Made by a program: the position numbers and the translations under genes | In this document: in pieces, positions 12,459-24,944 of the stretch | Numbering within the stretch: the stretch's first letter is position 1 | Layout of the letters: every line of letters begins with the position of its first letter | Notes under the pieces: generated by a model | Seen by the model: the letters and a program-made list of their open reading frames with translations, nothing else | The model's database searches: none | What the model was told of the DNA's origin: nothing | Assembly (NCBI GenBank): GCA_011316305.1 | Contig: SAUG01000053.1 | Span: 1 to 64,000 of the forward strand | From: Rusavskia elegans | Lineage: Eukaryota; Ascomycota; Lecanoromycetes; Teloschistales; Teloschistaceae | Direction: 5' to 3' | Length of the DNA: 64,000 nt

Positions 12459-15400
12459 CGGATCCACCTCGTATCGATAGCTGACGCGAGATTCTCAATC
12501 TGCAATGCAGGGTGGCGCAAGTCGACCGTCTGACTTGCTGCCTTGCAGCCAAAGAGTCCCCCCAATTGCGACGTTGGCTGACGGGGCGCTAGCATACACG
12601 CATGACACCCCGATTGGGATTCGATATATGCAGCCGTTCACAGGGCCGGAAAGTAAGAGGTCGAGTCTCAATGGTTTTTTGACGCCGGCGCTAGGCTACA
12701 GGAGTCGCTTAGGCTGGGATACCTGCTTAGCCTGCAGATGCGGGCCTGGATTGATGGACTGGATTCAGAAGGCCTGTGATGCGAGTGCGTTCCAATCGAA
12801 GTGGTTTCTTTGCGAAATGGAAAATAAGCGGCTCTGGGATACGCAGGCGAAAGCGAATCTTCTTGCTTGAATTCAGCCAATGCTACCCCTCGAGTCAAAA
12901 CAAATGCCTTGGGAGCGGTGTATGGATTCAGCTCTTCCAACCTGCCACCAGATTCACCAGTGCGCCTGCCATGTTGTATTCATCCTTCGGTGCTACGTCT
13001 TTGTCGAAGAGGATATGCGGGATCGGGCTTGCAGCGGCAACGGATGCTAGATGAGGAGTACCGACAATTTGGCCGCAGCGCTCTGTGGTACTGATGTGGT
13101 GTGACGGAAAGGTGAGAAAGGGGCTGCTTGATTGCTGAGTGAGATGGTATTACTGTGCTGATGCAGCAGGGAGTGGTGTCGGTGTCAGGGATCGGAGGCG
13201 AAGGCCAGAGTGCGAGCTTGCAACGACAGGACCAGGCAGACCCAAGGAAGAGAGGTAGTGGGGGGCAGAGACAGGCGGTGAAATGTGGTATTGTCGTCGT
13301 CGGTCCTCGTCGCCATCCAGCACGGTACTTCAACGCATGATGATGGCAACAGCGGGATTGGGGGACACGACAGGAGGCTGCGCACGTTCTGTCAGCGGCT
13401 CCGAAGCCACCTGGAGGTAAGCTGGGTGTTACCGTGCAAATCGAGTAGACCAGCTCTCGAGGAAGAAGCAGCGATCAGGACTGGAGACTACAACAGGGGC
13501 GTGGTTGTGTACATTCTTGTGCCTGAGGTTCTCGTACCAGGAGGCCCCTTGGAAATGGACTGAGGCCCCACTATATTTCCGACACGCTAGGGGCCATCCC
13601 TTGGCGCGCATCTGACAGTGACAGCTCAAATTTCAACAAGGTAATAATCTCCCCAGCCGAACCAGCCAGTCAGCAAGACACCAAGGTGTCGGCCCCGCTT
13701 GGTCACAGCGGTATGCAGAGGCGACGAAGACCGGTACGAAAGGTTGAACAACACTGGATCGTGACCCTCTACTCTTCCGGGATGGACCGACTACCTCTTT
13801 CGCCTTTCTTCATACTCGAAGAATCCTGAATCTATACCTGAATTCAGGCCTTACTTCCTGGAAGAATGGTAACGTGGGGTGGGGAGTTGAGTCGCCATCG
13901 TGTGGAGATGTCCTTGCAGCAACACTTCTTTGATCAGAAACACCACGAGCAAGAATGCAGCGGAACGACCTTCATGGACGCTTTCACGACAAGGGCGGAA
14001 GTAAATTCAGACAGGCTTTGATACTCCAGTAACGCAGGAAAGACTCTTTCACACACCTCAACCATACTATGCCCACTATCCAAAACCCAACAGACATCGA
14101 CCGGAAAACCTCACCACCATGCTACGATCACCGGCTTTGTCAGATCGATATGCTTATTGAACATTCCTGCAATCGTGGACAGTCGTTTCTCCCAGCAGCT
14201 ATCTCAGACATCTTCCCGAGTCAAAGAAGGCCATGCTGGACAGGTGGGGACAGTAATGTGTGTCCGCCCACGTTACCTCCAATGCCAGGCCGTCCAGTAC
14301 TCCATACTCCAGTGGATGCCTGAACATAGACTCCGACGTCCTTTGCACCTTCAATCCTCGATGTCGGATTGAGGTCGCAACGTTAATTGCAAGACGGAGC
14401 ACAGCTGGATGATCCCTTCGATGTATGACTGATTGGTTGAGGTGAGATCCACTTATTGAAAAACTCAACGATTATATCATAATGGTCAATATTTCAGGAC
14501 TGGTCTTTCCGGACACATTAGCCATCTCATTTACCGGCCATGGATCAAGGTAGATCTTGTGGGTACCACTCACGATGAAATTCAATACAGCAAGCCGAGG
14601 GAAGGGCAAGAGGTTGTTCCCGTTCATGCTCCGCCTGGAAATTGTGACGGCTCAGTTCACGGCCTTGGTCCGTAGATAGGGCATCCGTGATTTCGGCTAT
14701 CAGCAGATCGAGTGCCAGGGATACACAGACTCACGGTCAATGACTGGTCAGTGTGTGTAAATCCTTTGTAACTCTGGACGCCAGGTCGTATCATATGTGG
14801 GCAACCATATGCAACGATCAGGTCAGCATGCAATCGCTCCTTTCCCAGGTGTCACTGTTCATCCCGAACTATCGTGGTTAGTTGGCAGACACTGGACCTG
14901 TTGAGCACCGCAATAATAACAACGACACCAATTGCGCTATCTGAGGACACTGACGATGCGACCTATGCTGTAAACCTCCGGCTCGTCTAATGTTGCCAAA
15001 TGTACTCACTTGGATGCTCTCAGCGACCTGCAGCTGCGAAGGTTGTCACTTGGCCCCCATATCAATCCCACCGGATCGTCTGTGCCGCGATCTCGCCTCA
15101 ACGACAAAGCCCGACTGACAACTTACAGGCACCAAAGCAAAGACGACCGTAGGGTCAGTGCACCGAACGGCTCTTAATTCTCCGGAACACCTCAAGAGAT
15201 CGGAAGGTCTTGCGCTTGATCTTTGAAGGATGACTCGCCACCGGACACCGACAAGTTTGGAATCTAGCCTTACCGCAACAGCTCAGACCTGCTGGTCAAA
15301 ATTATGTCGGCATCCTGCACGGCCAGGTCGCTTGGGTCTCACATACACCCAGATGAGGTCTGGACGACCGACTGGCCCAGTGACTGCTTCTGCGTCAGCT

Positions 15401-15875
15401 TAGAAGGCGTCAGCTTAGAAGGAAAACAAAAGGCCCGTAGTTGAGAAAGGCGAAATGGCACGGGAGGCACAGTAAACCAATGGCAGGCCACCCACTTGTT
15501 CATGCTCAACCTCGTCAATCAGCTCCTGCGGTGCGTGCTTGATCCCACTGGTCGTCACTGGAGTCCGGCTTGACTGGCCTGGCAACCCTGGGCCGCCGCT
15601 TACCCACCGCTCCACGAGGTCAATCATGTACATACTGGTGGCCCAGTCATGCACCATCTTGTTGTAGAGGCTGCACCTTGTTTCATCTCCTTTCTTCCAA
15701 AATCTCTGTCGGGTTCCACGTTGTACAGCTTGACACTCGCATGAGTTCAGCTGAGAACTTTCATCAACAGCCTTCCCATGCAGTGTCATGACTACCTTTA
15801 ACTTGTTTGTCCACTTGACACTATATTCAGTTCTTCTTTACAAAGTATCGATCAGCGACTGACACAGATTGAGCC
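12459..15875. other. Intergenic stretch between divergent MIT-domain and GPCR genes
   Basis: This holds the promoters of two divergently transcribed genes. Several overlapping frames of 60-120 codons occur on both strands, but none has a recognisable domain, codon bias or intron pattern. A 124-codon minus frame at 15415-15789 does begin with ATG and cannot be excluded as a small gene. No tRNA B-box or transposon end was found. Confidence 0.5.
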
Positions 15876-17301
15876 ATGGCCGCCGAATTAACACGGCCTC
15901 AGCTGCATGCTCTCGAGACGACTGAACGAGTGGCGTCCTGCTTTTCGGTGACGGGCACAATCTTCATCATGTTGACCTTTACCTTCTCGCCCGCTTTCAG
16001 AAAGCCGATCAACCGCCTGATCTTCTTTGCTTCGTGGGGAAATGCTCTATGTAATGTAGCCACGCTCATGTCTCAGTCCGGCATCCGCGCTGGCCCGGAC
16101 TCTCATCTTTGTCAATTTCAAGGCTTTCTCATCCAAATGTATGTAGAGACTGGACCTCCTCCTATCCTTATCAATGTCTGATCAATCAACACAGGTTCCT
16201 TCCCGCGGACGCTTTGTGGAATCTGGCAATGGCCATCAACGTCTACATGACCTTATTCCGGAAATACAATGCTCAGCAACTGAGGGCGCTCGAATGGAAA
16301 TATCAGATCATGTGCTATGGCTTGCCGTTTGTCATCGCGTTGGTGTATCTCTTCATCGACATCCCGAACCGGGGCAAGATTTATGGCGATGCTTCTCTTT
16401 GGTGTTGGATCTCCATTAAGTGGGTCATACTTCGCATTGCGCTCGTCTACGTACCTGCGTGGATCGCTATCCTAGTCTCCTTCACTCTCTATGCTATATC
16501 TGGCCGTGAGATCTTTCAAAAGCGTCAGCAACTCCGCGCGTTCCACGACTCTCCGCCACGGTCGGTAGAGGTGGCAAATCCATTCACCAGCTTCAAGACT
16601 ACAGAGGTGGAGATTACCCGCGAATTGGCAAGTCTGCCCTCTCGAAATCATGATCCGTACAGCGTCAAGATCTCCGCTTCGACAAAGAGCCCAGCCTTCT
16701 CGGACGTAGCTACTATCGGGGATCTGACATCCACATCGGCAGTTGCCAAGCAGTACAGGAGTAACAGGGCTGCTATGGAGGCTAATACAGCTGCATGGGG
16801 CTATACGAAAGTGGCACTCTTATTTTTCGTGTCTCTGCTTATCACCTGGGTAAGGCTTCCTTGAACAAGTCGTCTTCTTCCGAGTCTTACTCCCTGTTCC
16901 TGATACCGATTACTACCACATAATTTGGACCAATCTCAACATGGCTGACACTCTGGGCCCAGGTCCCATCCTCCATAAATCGAGTCTATTCCCTAATCCA
17001 CCCCGAATTGGTCTCTATCCCATTCACATACGCTTCTGCCGTCGTTCTCCCACTGATGGGCTTCTGGAACTCTGTCATCTACATCACGACGTCATGGAGT
17101 GCTTGCAAAGATCTCTTCTTCAAGGCTTTCTTCGGTGCTCGTTGGGCCAACCTCGTCCCACGATCATCGACATGGAAGACGCGGGACCACCGAGCACGGT
17201 CTAGGGATGGTGATGGTGTAGGGGTTAAGATGCGCAAAGAAAGCAGTCTGAGTGATAGCACTCGAGGCTTGGCGTGTGGCGATGCCCGGAGCGCCGTTTG
17301 A
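15876..17301 (+). CDS. Seven-transmembrane G-protein-coupled receptor, cAMP-receptor-like
   Basis: Three exons (15876-16138, 16195-16849, 16963-17301) join in frame to 418 residues. The introns have GTATGT and GTAAGG donors; the second has a CTGAC branch point. The first five hydrophobic helices lie in exons 1-2, with family-like features: a short extracellular N-terminus, a helix-2 region FFASWGNALCNVATLMSQSG, a Cys in LCQFQGF and a helix-4 core YGLPFVIALVYLFIDIP. A long Ser/Thr-rich cytoplasmic loop of about 100 residues follows helix 5 (SGREIFQKRQQ). Helix 6 (ALLFFVSLLITW) and helix 7 (YASAVVLPLMGFWNSVIYI) precede a basic cytosolic tail. This matches the cAR1/Git3-related fungal receptor class (GprH/Gpr1 group), which signals through heterotrimeric G proteins from the plasma membrane. 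The ligand cannot be read from sequence. Confidence 0.9.
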
Positions 17302-17722
17302 CAGGTTCACTTGAGCTAAGGGAGAAGAAGATAGCTGGAAGCTAATAAGCCTTAGGCTGGCAGGGCTTTCGATTCGGATGCCATTCGAGGTTACGATTGC
17401 CTGGTTCGCAGAGCTGGAGGAGCGTCACTCCGTTTCTATGTTTCGGTTGGCTGAACATGTCTCGCCACTTCAAGGGATGTGGTATAAAGAAACGCGAGAT
17501 GCAGAAACTACAACGAATAAACCGCCTTGACCGTGCAAACGCCGAAAACCCTCGACGCGGAATGAACCAGAGATAAACGTCAGAATGACTGTGATGAAGA
17601 CAACATTATGGTATTCAGGCACTCTAAGACATTCTATATGTACGACGACAAGCAGACTCGATATACTCTCGAACACCTCCTTCCCCACATCAATAAACAT
17701 GGACATCTATCGACCAGGAACA

Positions 17723-18427
17723 CTACTTGCGCTGCTTCACGGGCGACTTGATAGCCCGCCCAGGATGCGGAGCCCGAAACGTAAACGGGATCTCGCAATC
17801 TGCCGAATACCCACTATAACTGTCCCTTTCACCCAAAACACTAGGCGAGCGCGTCAAATCGCCACACACCCACTTCGCATTCACACCCGCATCCGTCTCG
17901 ATCTTCAACTTACGCGTCCGAGGGTTCTCCAACCACTCATCACCCGAGTCATCTGAATCCTCAACGGCTTTACGTTTCCGGCTCACGAGGCTGCCATAAT
18001 CTGATGGATTGTCAGCATCAGCTCGAATGAGCTTCGTGAGACGGGCGACTTCCTCTGGTGATAGAGGGTTTTCCTTGACACTTCGAAGCAATTTGTCTGT
18101 TTCATCGTTCAGTAAATCGCTTAATCGAAGGACCTCATCTGGGGATAGCGGTCCTTGCTCGTGTCTTCGAACCAAAGGTGTGGTTTCATCAGCACGTTCT
18201 TCATGACGCTGAACCCACTCTTCGTAATCGTCGGCCCAGTCTTCGTAATTCTGCCCATGGGCCCGCGAGTTCTCGGAATAGTCTTCCCAAGAGGACATGT
18301 AATCGTGCCAGAGCATGAAGACGATGACTATGGCTAGTAGGACGATGAGGTATTGGAGGAAGAATGTGAGATCTGCCATCATTTTGGCCTTGGCTTGGGG
18401 TGTGGAATGTTTCTGCACTTCGGCCAT
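17723..18427 (-). CDS. Single-pass membrane protein of unknown function with duplicated PLSPxEV motif
   Basis: One uninterrupted exon encoding 234 residues from the ATG at 18427, which sits in good context (ACCATGG). A single strong hydrophobic helix spans about residues 20-40, with the N-terminus probably outside or lumenal and an acidic juxtamembrane region after it. A short internal duplication follows: PLSPDEVLRLSDLL and, some 25 residues later, PLSPEEVARLTKLI. A KRK basic cluster (possible nuclear signal or RIP-like cleavage context) and a Ser-rich tail complete the protein. Another in-frame ATG at 18496 would add 23 residues. The gene converges on the GPCR gene with a 421-bp gap. I do not recognise the family. 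Confidence 0.65.
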   Translation of the reverse strand: MAEVQKHSTPQAKAKMMADLTFFLQYLIVLLAIVIVFMLWHDYMSSWEDYSENSRAHGQNYEDWADDYEEWVQRHEERADETTPLVRRHEQGPLSPDEVLRLSDLLNDETDKLLRSVKENPLSPEEVARLTKLIRADADNPSDYGSLVSRKRKAVEDSDDSGDEWLENPRTRKLKIETDAGVNAKWVCGDLTRSPSVLGERDSYSGYSADCEIPFTFRAPHPGRAIKSPVKQRK

Positions 18428-20284
18428 GGTGCGATTTGTTTCTGTTAGGAAGTGGGTGAAGAATACGTTTGAGCGGTGTTGGGATCCGAAATGCATGGTG
18501 AGGTGGCGAGTTGTGGACTTGAGAGTGTGTATATATTGGGTGCCTCTATTGGAGTCAAGCTTAGGGTATATACTGGCAGTGTCGAGATGAATGAGGAGGT
18601 GCATGAGAGGAAGAGGAAAGTCGCATGAATTATATGCATCTCTTCTGAGGGGAACAACGGATTGTTGTTGTTTGACAAAGGGAGAGATAATTGGGTACAT
18701 GACAAAGGGAACCTTGACACCTGTACGGAACAAAGCAATTGTAGCAGTCTACTGCTGTCTACCCGAAGTAAACCTACCCGTCCTTCCTTTGTCCTTATTC
18801 GGACTTATCTCAAGCATACCATGTGACACGTCAAGACACGCTTACCAATACCTTAATGTCAAAAGCTCCAATACCAGTTGGTATATATCCATGACCGTGG
18901 TGCAGTGCAAGATCAGTAAGCTTTTAGTTTTCCCATAAAAGTACAACTATGTTTCTGGATCTGCGATACAGACGCGATGAGCTATTCATACCATGTTCTC
19001 GACCATAGTACGTACTTTTAAGAGCAGGACGGTCCGCTGGTGGCTGTGAGATGTCCCTGACGTTCTTTCCTCCACAATGATATCTCTAGTGGTCACTGTA
19101 GAGTCTTCCATCGTGCTTTCGGAATTGCCATCAAGATGTCTGTTATTTTGCAAGTCGGTGGACTGTTGTCTCCACAGCCGAGTTTGGATATTTAATTGAT
19201 CGAGGAAAATACAGTAAGTGGCGACGGTAGGGGTTTGATTGGTCAGGATAAGATCTTGGCAAGGTCATTGCAATTTAGACGCCCGAACCGCGCCAACGCT
19301 TCGAACTGCTCATCTGCTTGATATCACTAATGTAGTATCCTGAGGTTTCATCTGATTGCAGCACTTCTTGTTTGGTCCACTTGGCGAGAGCGAAAAGAGC
19401 TCCTTGATGGTGATCCAGATTGGCATTCGTAGATTCTGTTACATAACAGAGGTGAAACCAATCGGCTGATGTTCCCTGGCCAAGAGGCTTATTATTGCTA
19501 CTGGTCTCGGTGCCCCAGCTTTTAGTGCACCACTCTTCGCTATCAAATTTCCACCAATACTAATTTGGCCGGAGCATTGCCTTCATGTTAACAGCTTCAT
19601 TACTCTGCTAATTATTGTCCAGTCGCACGACGACTGGCAAAATCCAAAGTCCCAACGTTGATGCTCCCGGACCGTCACTGCAAGATTTCGCCGACGTCAT
19701 CGTTGTCGTCGTCGTCTCAATCTGCCGCCAAGAAAATGCCAATAGCTTGGCCCGAGACTACGAGACATTACGTCGAACGCTAGGGGAAATGGTGTCCATA
19801 ACCCATTCCAGATCAGTAGAAGATATTCGGGTATGCCGACTATCCTCTCTTCTATCCGTCGCTTGGCAGCGTCTAAACATGCTTAATGATGCTATATCCT
19901 AATCGCTTTGCTACTCATTGGTCCTTTTTTCTCCCTCCCTCGCCTTCCGTCGCTCACGCGATCATCTTAATGGATCATTCAGACTACATGGATGGCACAG
20001 TCAATAGCCTAAAGCTTGGCCCGATAAGGACATGTCTCGCCTTCACCGTGCAACGCATGGCATGGCGCACCCGTCATCCGGGCAATTGGCATTGAACCAT
20101 TCGTGTCCGCGGCTTGACCCTGACTTGCAGAACTACCTCGGCCGTATTCTTGAACGAGACGGGTCGCGAGATCCCCATACTTAAAGTTTTCAAACTGCTC
20201 CCCTCCTCCTCACGACTGCCTGCCAAACCCACCTCCCGCCTGGAGTCCTAACATCCTCCCCTAACCCTTCCAACAACCTTCAAC
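18428..20284. other. Intergenic stretch before the amino-acid permease
   Basis: This holds the promoters of two divergently oriented genes. Two GATAAG motifs are visible near 19240 and 20023, possible nitrogen-regulator sites for the permease. Frames in this interval begin at non-ATG codons and show no domain. Nothing else was recognised. Confidence 0.5.
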
Positions 20285-22253
20285 ATGGAGACTTTAAACT
20301 ACAAGAAGGATCCCGAGTACTCGGGCTTCTCATCTTCTCCGGATGAGAAGCATGATGCCGTTCCTGCATACGATGACACCGACAGACTCTCCATGGGTCC
20401 GGACATGACGGAATTCAACAGCTTGGGCTTCTGGACTCGCAACGGATTGACGGCCGAGTCTTTCAAGCGCCGAAAAGGTCCTATCGGCAATTTGAATACT
20501 ACCATGAAGCCTCGCCATCTTCATATGATTGCCATTGGTGGTTCCATCGGTGCTGGTCTCTTCGTTGGTTCCGGAGCGGCTCTCAGCAATGGAGTAAGTC
20601 AAAGACAGATTGCATATTTCCCATAGTGTCTGACTGCAAGTAGGGTCCTGCTGCTCTTTTACTGGCGTTCGGCATTATCGGGATTATGATCTTTAATGTC
20701 GTATATGCTTTGGGAGAACTCGCCGTCGTATTCCCGGTTTCCGGAGGGTTTTACACCTATTCTACTCGCTTCATCGATCCTTCCTGGGGATTTGCTATGG
20801 GTTGGAATTACGTCTTCCAGTGGGCCATAGTCCTACCGCTTGAACTGACTGTTGCCGGACTTACTGTCGAGTATTGGGACTCTGGAGTGAGCGTGGCTGT
20901 TTGGATTACTGTCTTTTGGTTGGCTCTCATTATCATCAACGTTTTTGGTACACTGGGCTATGCAGAGGAAGAATTCTGGTCCAGTCTGCTCAAACTCTGT
21001 GCCATTGTCATCTTTATGATCATCGGTGTCGTACTGTAAGTCCAATTTCTGTGATTCCTCCATGTCTAGAGGAGACCGGCATGTGCCTTGCGGCCCCTCG
21101 AGAATTCTGAACGATTCAAATTATGTTGATGACGTTGACTAAATTGATCGAAATATAGATGCGCTGGAGGTGGACCTGCCGGCGGCAAATATGATGAATA
21201 TTGGGGAGCAAGAACTTTCTACAATCCGGGTGCCTTCGCCAACGGCTTCAAAGGAGTTTGTGCGGTCTTCGTCACTGCGGCTTTCGCTTTCAGCGGGACT
21301 GAACTGGTCGGTCTTGCCGCCGCAGAATCACAAAACCCTGCCAAGGCCCTCCCGGGTGCTATCAAACAGGTGTTCTGGCGTATCACCCTCTTCTACATCC
21401 TTGCGCTTCTCTTCGTGGGCCTCTTGGTTGAGCACACCGACGAGAGACTCCTGGGTTCCGGCCTTAGTGACAGCCAGGCCTCGCCCTTTGTCATTGCCGC
21501 AAAAGATGCCGGATTGATAGGTTTCGACAGCTTCATGAACGTAGTCATATTGGTCTCGGTTATCTCCATTGGGAATTCGGGAGTCTACGGTGGATCTCGT
21601 ACTCTCACCGCACTCGCCGAACAAGGCTATGCTCCAAAGTTCTTCACATACATTGACAAATCAGGACGTCCACTGTTCTCCGTAATCTTCATCCTCGCAT
21701 TTAGCCCGATCGCGTACGTCGGCCTCAGTTCTAGCGGAGAGATCGTCTTCGCATGGCTTCAAGCTTTGTCTGGTTTGGCTGCACTGTTCACCTGGGGATC
21801 TATCTGTCTTTCCCATATTCGGTTCCGAAGAGCGTGGAAATACCATGGTCATTCCCTTGATGAGATCCCATTCAAGGCTATCTTCGGTGTGTATGGCTCT
21901 TGGGTCGGTTTGACTTTCATTTTCCTCGTCCTTGTGGCCCAGGTAAGTAATGCTGCTACATTTTCACTGCGAAGCAAACCGGCTGATGATATCATTAGTT
22001 CGCTGTCGCGCTGTACCCGCTTGGAGGTGATCCTCCGTCGGCTGAGGCCTTCTTCAGGTCGTATCTAGCTTTGCCAGTCGTGCTGGTTTTCTGGGTCGGT
22101 GGCTATTTCTGGAAACGGAGTGGATGGCTCAGGACGCGCCAGATGGATGTTACCACGAATCGTCGTGTGGTTGATTGGGACAGAATTAATGGTGAGAAAG
22201 CAAGAGTTGCTGCAATGCCGGCTTGGCGTAGGTTCATGCATCTGCTCTTCTAA
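20285..22253 (+). CDS. Amino-acid permease, fungal AAP/YAT family (APC superfamily)
   Basis: Four exons (20285-20593, 20644-21035, 21159-21942, 21999-22253) join in frame to 579 residues, the usual size for fungal general amino-acid permeases. After a hydrophilic cytosolic N-terminus of about 75 residues, the first helix carries the family signature RHLHMIAIGGSIGAGLFVGSG. The second block (FPVSGGFYTYSTRFIDPSWG) and the central block (FSGTELVGLAAAESQNPAKA) are hallmark AAP segments that line the substrate path. Twelve hydrophobic segments can be counted. The C-terminal tail ends close to the last helix. It is a proton symporter of the plasma membrane taking up amino acids; specificity is not readable. 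Introns 1, 2 and 3 have GTAAGT donors. Together with the ammonium permease it gives this region two nitrogen-uptake genes, though 15 kb apart. Confidence 0.95.
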
Positions 22254-22617
22254 TCATAACAGCCAAGTCTGTAGCAATTCAGTTTGTTTCTGACTCCCTA
22301 TCTATACCGGCTATGATGCGGCGCGTCGTCACATTAATCGAAACGAAACAGTGCTACAAATTCCAGGCAGTCGATGCAGTGATCGTGGTGACGATGACTC
22401 GATTCGACACTTCGGTTTCTCGTTCCCTGTGATTTTGTCGAAGGAATCAAGTGAAGCAATATCATTTCATTCTCACCTCACTCCACCAACGACATCCACT
22501 CTTCTTGACCTCGTCACTTGTGGTAAGCCAGAACGCCCAGCTATGGCCATGTCCACGCCAATACGGTAAAGTTGGCATCGAGGTTCTGAGTATTGAAGCG
22601 ATCTAACCAGAGCACAG
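22254..22617. other. Spacer downstream of the permease
   Basis: The permease 3' end lies here. A degraded first exon of the neighbouring BTB pseudogene may lie at about 22430-22520, ending near a possible GTAAGC donor. No intact gene is seen. Confidence 0.4.
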
Positions 22618-23177
22618 GTCGTTATATACTGAGATCGTCACCGTCGATGTAGGGCCAGAAAGTGCCATTCGGCTTTTACAAAGGGCTCATCTGTTCTCGT
22701 TCGCCGTTCTTTGAGACCGCATTCAATGGCTCATTCCAAGAGGGGGCTACGCAGTCTTTTGATCTCAAGGATGATATTCCCGAGCACCTTGACATTGTTC
22801 ATAAATGGTTCTACACGGATTCCCTTACTGTGGCCTCGGATGGACAGGATAAGATATCTACAGGATACGAGAGTGTGTGTGTGTACGTATTGGCGAACAA
22901 ACTTGACATCCCGCGTTGATGTGACGCTGCTATCAAACTTATCAGCGACGGTTTCGTCTACCACGAAAATGTGCCTATCCGATGGGTCTTGTTAATCTAT
23001 GTGCAAACCGGACCGAATGATCGACTATGCAAATGGCCTATCGCAGTCATCCTCCAAGATTACCAGTACAACATTGACGAAGTCACTGTTCGCAATCCCG
23101 AAGCGTTGTCGAATTGTATCGAGCTATTAGTGGACTTTTTATCAGCTATGAAGGTGAAGTGTGTCTCATCCCCTTAA
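22618..23177 (+). pseudogene. Broken BTB/POZ-domain gene
   Basis: The main frame encodes a recognisable fungal BTB fold: VPFGFYKGLICSRSPFFETA, then FDLKDDIPEHLDIVHKWFYT, then VYVLANKLDIPR. It is cut by an in-frame TGA at 22917-22919 and continues in the same frame (CDAAIKLISDGFVYH) to a stop at 23177. Upstream, a segment matching the usual start of the fold (TEIVTVDVGPE) lies in another frame at about 22627-22662, so at least one frameshift precedes it. No ATG opens the frame. BTB domains mediate dimerisation and often recruit Cullin-3. This copy is probably non-functional unless sequencing errors explain all the breaks. Confidence 0.75.
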
Positions 23178-24407
23178 AAGACCCAACCCTTCAGCCTTTG
23201 CACTTTCCATCAACACAAATCGAACGAACCGTGTCCTCCGTCAGGGAAAGCCCAGACCACTCCAATGCTATGGTTAAGTTGGTTGCGAGTAGTGATCCGT
23301 AGAAAGCATGATCTTAGAGGATAATCTTTGCACGCAGTGGGAACTACTCTTGCACAGATATGAAAGGCGACCGACAACCTATTCAGAAGCTGTGGCAAGA
23401 TACTGGAGTCTTCATTATCCAGCAAGCAAGGATCGCAGGTCATAGCATGAGTGTGTTAGTCAGTCGGGACGATCAAAGATTACATGGATGGAACCAGAAA
23501 TTGAGATGAACATGTTCTAGTCGCTTGGGACGCTTTGTGCATTGCATCGCTAAGAACAAGCTCGTAGCAGCTACACCCTGACATATAAGTAAGTGGTAGA
23601 ACGGTACCCCATATCGAGGTACTGATTGTTGGACACCCCTTATTGCGATGGGTTGTTTACGTTAACACAAAAGGGGAGTGGTGTGTGTGCCAAGCACTGT
23701 GGCTAATTTTGATAACGCCCGATAAAGCTAGAGGTGTCGTGGGCGAAGCTTGGCACTATCAGACAACTTTCTTTTGACCTTGACGACAACACACCCAAGA
23801 ATCTCCCTGTAGCAACGTTCGTCGGCGTTCAAGAGCATTGTTACAATCGAAATCCCGCCAAGTGGCTGGTGGCGTTGGAAGTATCCGGAGAGATGTCTGT
23901 ATTGCCCAAGGCGGTCTAATGAACCCAAGACATGGCATGCCAGATGCCAAAGAAAGTAGTGGCTCCATGTTGGCCAGCCAGCACAGAGTTGCGGCCGAAG
24001 ACAAAGGTACAAGCTTGGCTCATCTTTCAAAATAATGAAAAGGGCCTCTCAGTAGTCACCAAGGTGAGGGTATGGCTGCTAGCATGGGCGTTTCTGGGCA
24101 GACTTGAGACAAAGAACTCCAATGGAAAGCAGCGCCACATGATGCTGGCTTCATGGAACAATATTAGTGGTCGACCCCATACTGCTAACCTGGAGAACAA
24201 TACCAACGTGATAAAGGGCAAAGCCGATCCAGAGCAACCTTGCTTGCGATCAAAGAAATGATACTCGATTCTCGGTAAGCCATAACGCTCTATATGACTA
24301 TCATTAGTCCGGTCTCTACACTTTCCCGTCTCATTTAAGCAAAATATTTCTTCTCTTGCAAGAATACAACCTCGCTGTGTTCAATTCTACGATTCATAAC
24401 TACAACC
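23178..24407. other. Gene-free stretch
   Basis: Short frames only, without domains. A motif CCCATATCGAGGTA at about 23608 recurs near 63065. The last hundred bases are the promoter and leader of the secreted-protein gene. Confidence 0.5.
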
Positions 24408-24944
24408 ATGAAGTTCATCACCACCATCACCGCTTTTGCGGCCCTCCTACCCATCATCACTCTCGCAGTTGCATCCCCTGCGGACTCGGACGATGTTGTC
24501 GCCCTCGAGGGTTCAGTCTCCACGGGAACTTCCAACTCCGCCGCCCCCAACAATACCGCCGCCATCGAAGGTATTGATTACGACGATACCACGCCCAACG
24601 AAGCCGCCCTACACGAAAACGACCTCGCCGAGCGCAAAGTAACCAAGCAGTCCGATCTCACCATCAGCGTCTATCGGTACCAGGGTTGCTCCGGACCCAG
24701 GATGGATGTCAAAGTTCGCTATGACACCGGATATACATTCCCGATCCAGTCGTACAGAACTAGCCGTACCCTTAAGCCTGGCGAAACCTTGAGCTTGTTT
24801 GCGAAGACTGGGAATAACAGATGTGGACGTGAGACTTCGCATACGCCTCAGCGGATGGGGAAAGGCTGTCATGGTCTTGGTGGTATGTCTGTGGGTGGTG
24901 CGTCTTGCTTCAAGCTTTGGCGTCATGCGGGCTTCGTTTATTAG
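24408..24944 (+). CDS. Small secreted four-cysteine protein (effector-like)
   Basis: A single-exon gene for 178 residues. Residues 1-22 form a signal peptide (basic start, hydrophobic core ITTITAFAALLPIITLA, small residues at the cut near VAS). A low-complexity Asp/Asn/Ala-rich segment to about residue 75 ends in a dibasic pair (Arg76-Lys77), reminiscent of a propeptide. It contains one N-glycosylation sequon at 49. The remaining hundred residues hold all four cysteines (94, 139, 154, 167), enough for two disulphides, with beta-prone stretches such as DLTISVYRYQGC. The family is not recognised. Size, secretion and paired cysteines fit effector candidates or secreted antimicrobial proteins of plant-associated fungi; that role is inference. 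Confidence 0.8.
   Translation: MKFITTITAFAALLPIITLAVASPADSDDVVALEGSVSTGTSNSAAPNNTAAIEGIDYDDTTPNEAALHENDLAERKVTKQSDLTISVYRYQGCSGPRMDVKVRYDTGYTFPIQSYRTSRTLKPGETLSLFAKTGNNRCGRETSHTPQRMGKGCHGLGGMSVGGASCFKLWRHAGFVY

Noticed and set aside
15415..15789. ATG-started minus frame of 124 codons upstream of the GPCR gene
   Set aside because: No domain, signal peptide or splice evidence; it overlaps the GPCR promoter. Kept only as a possibility in the spacer entry.
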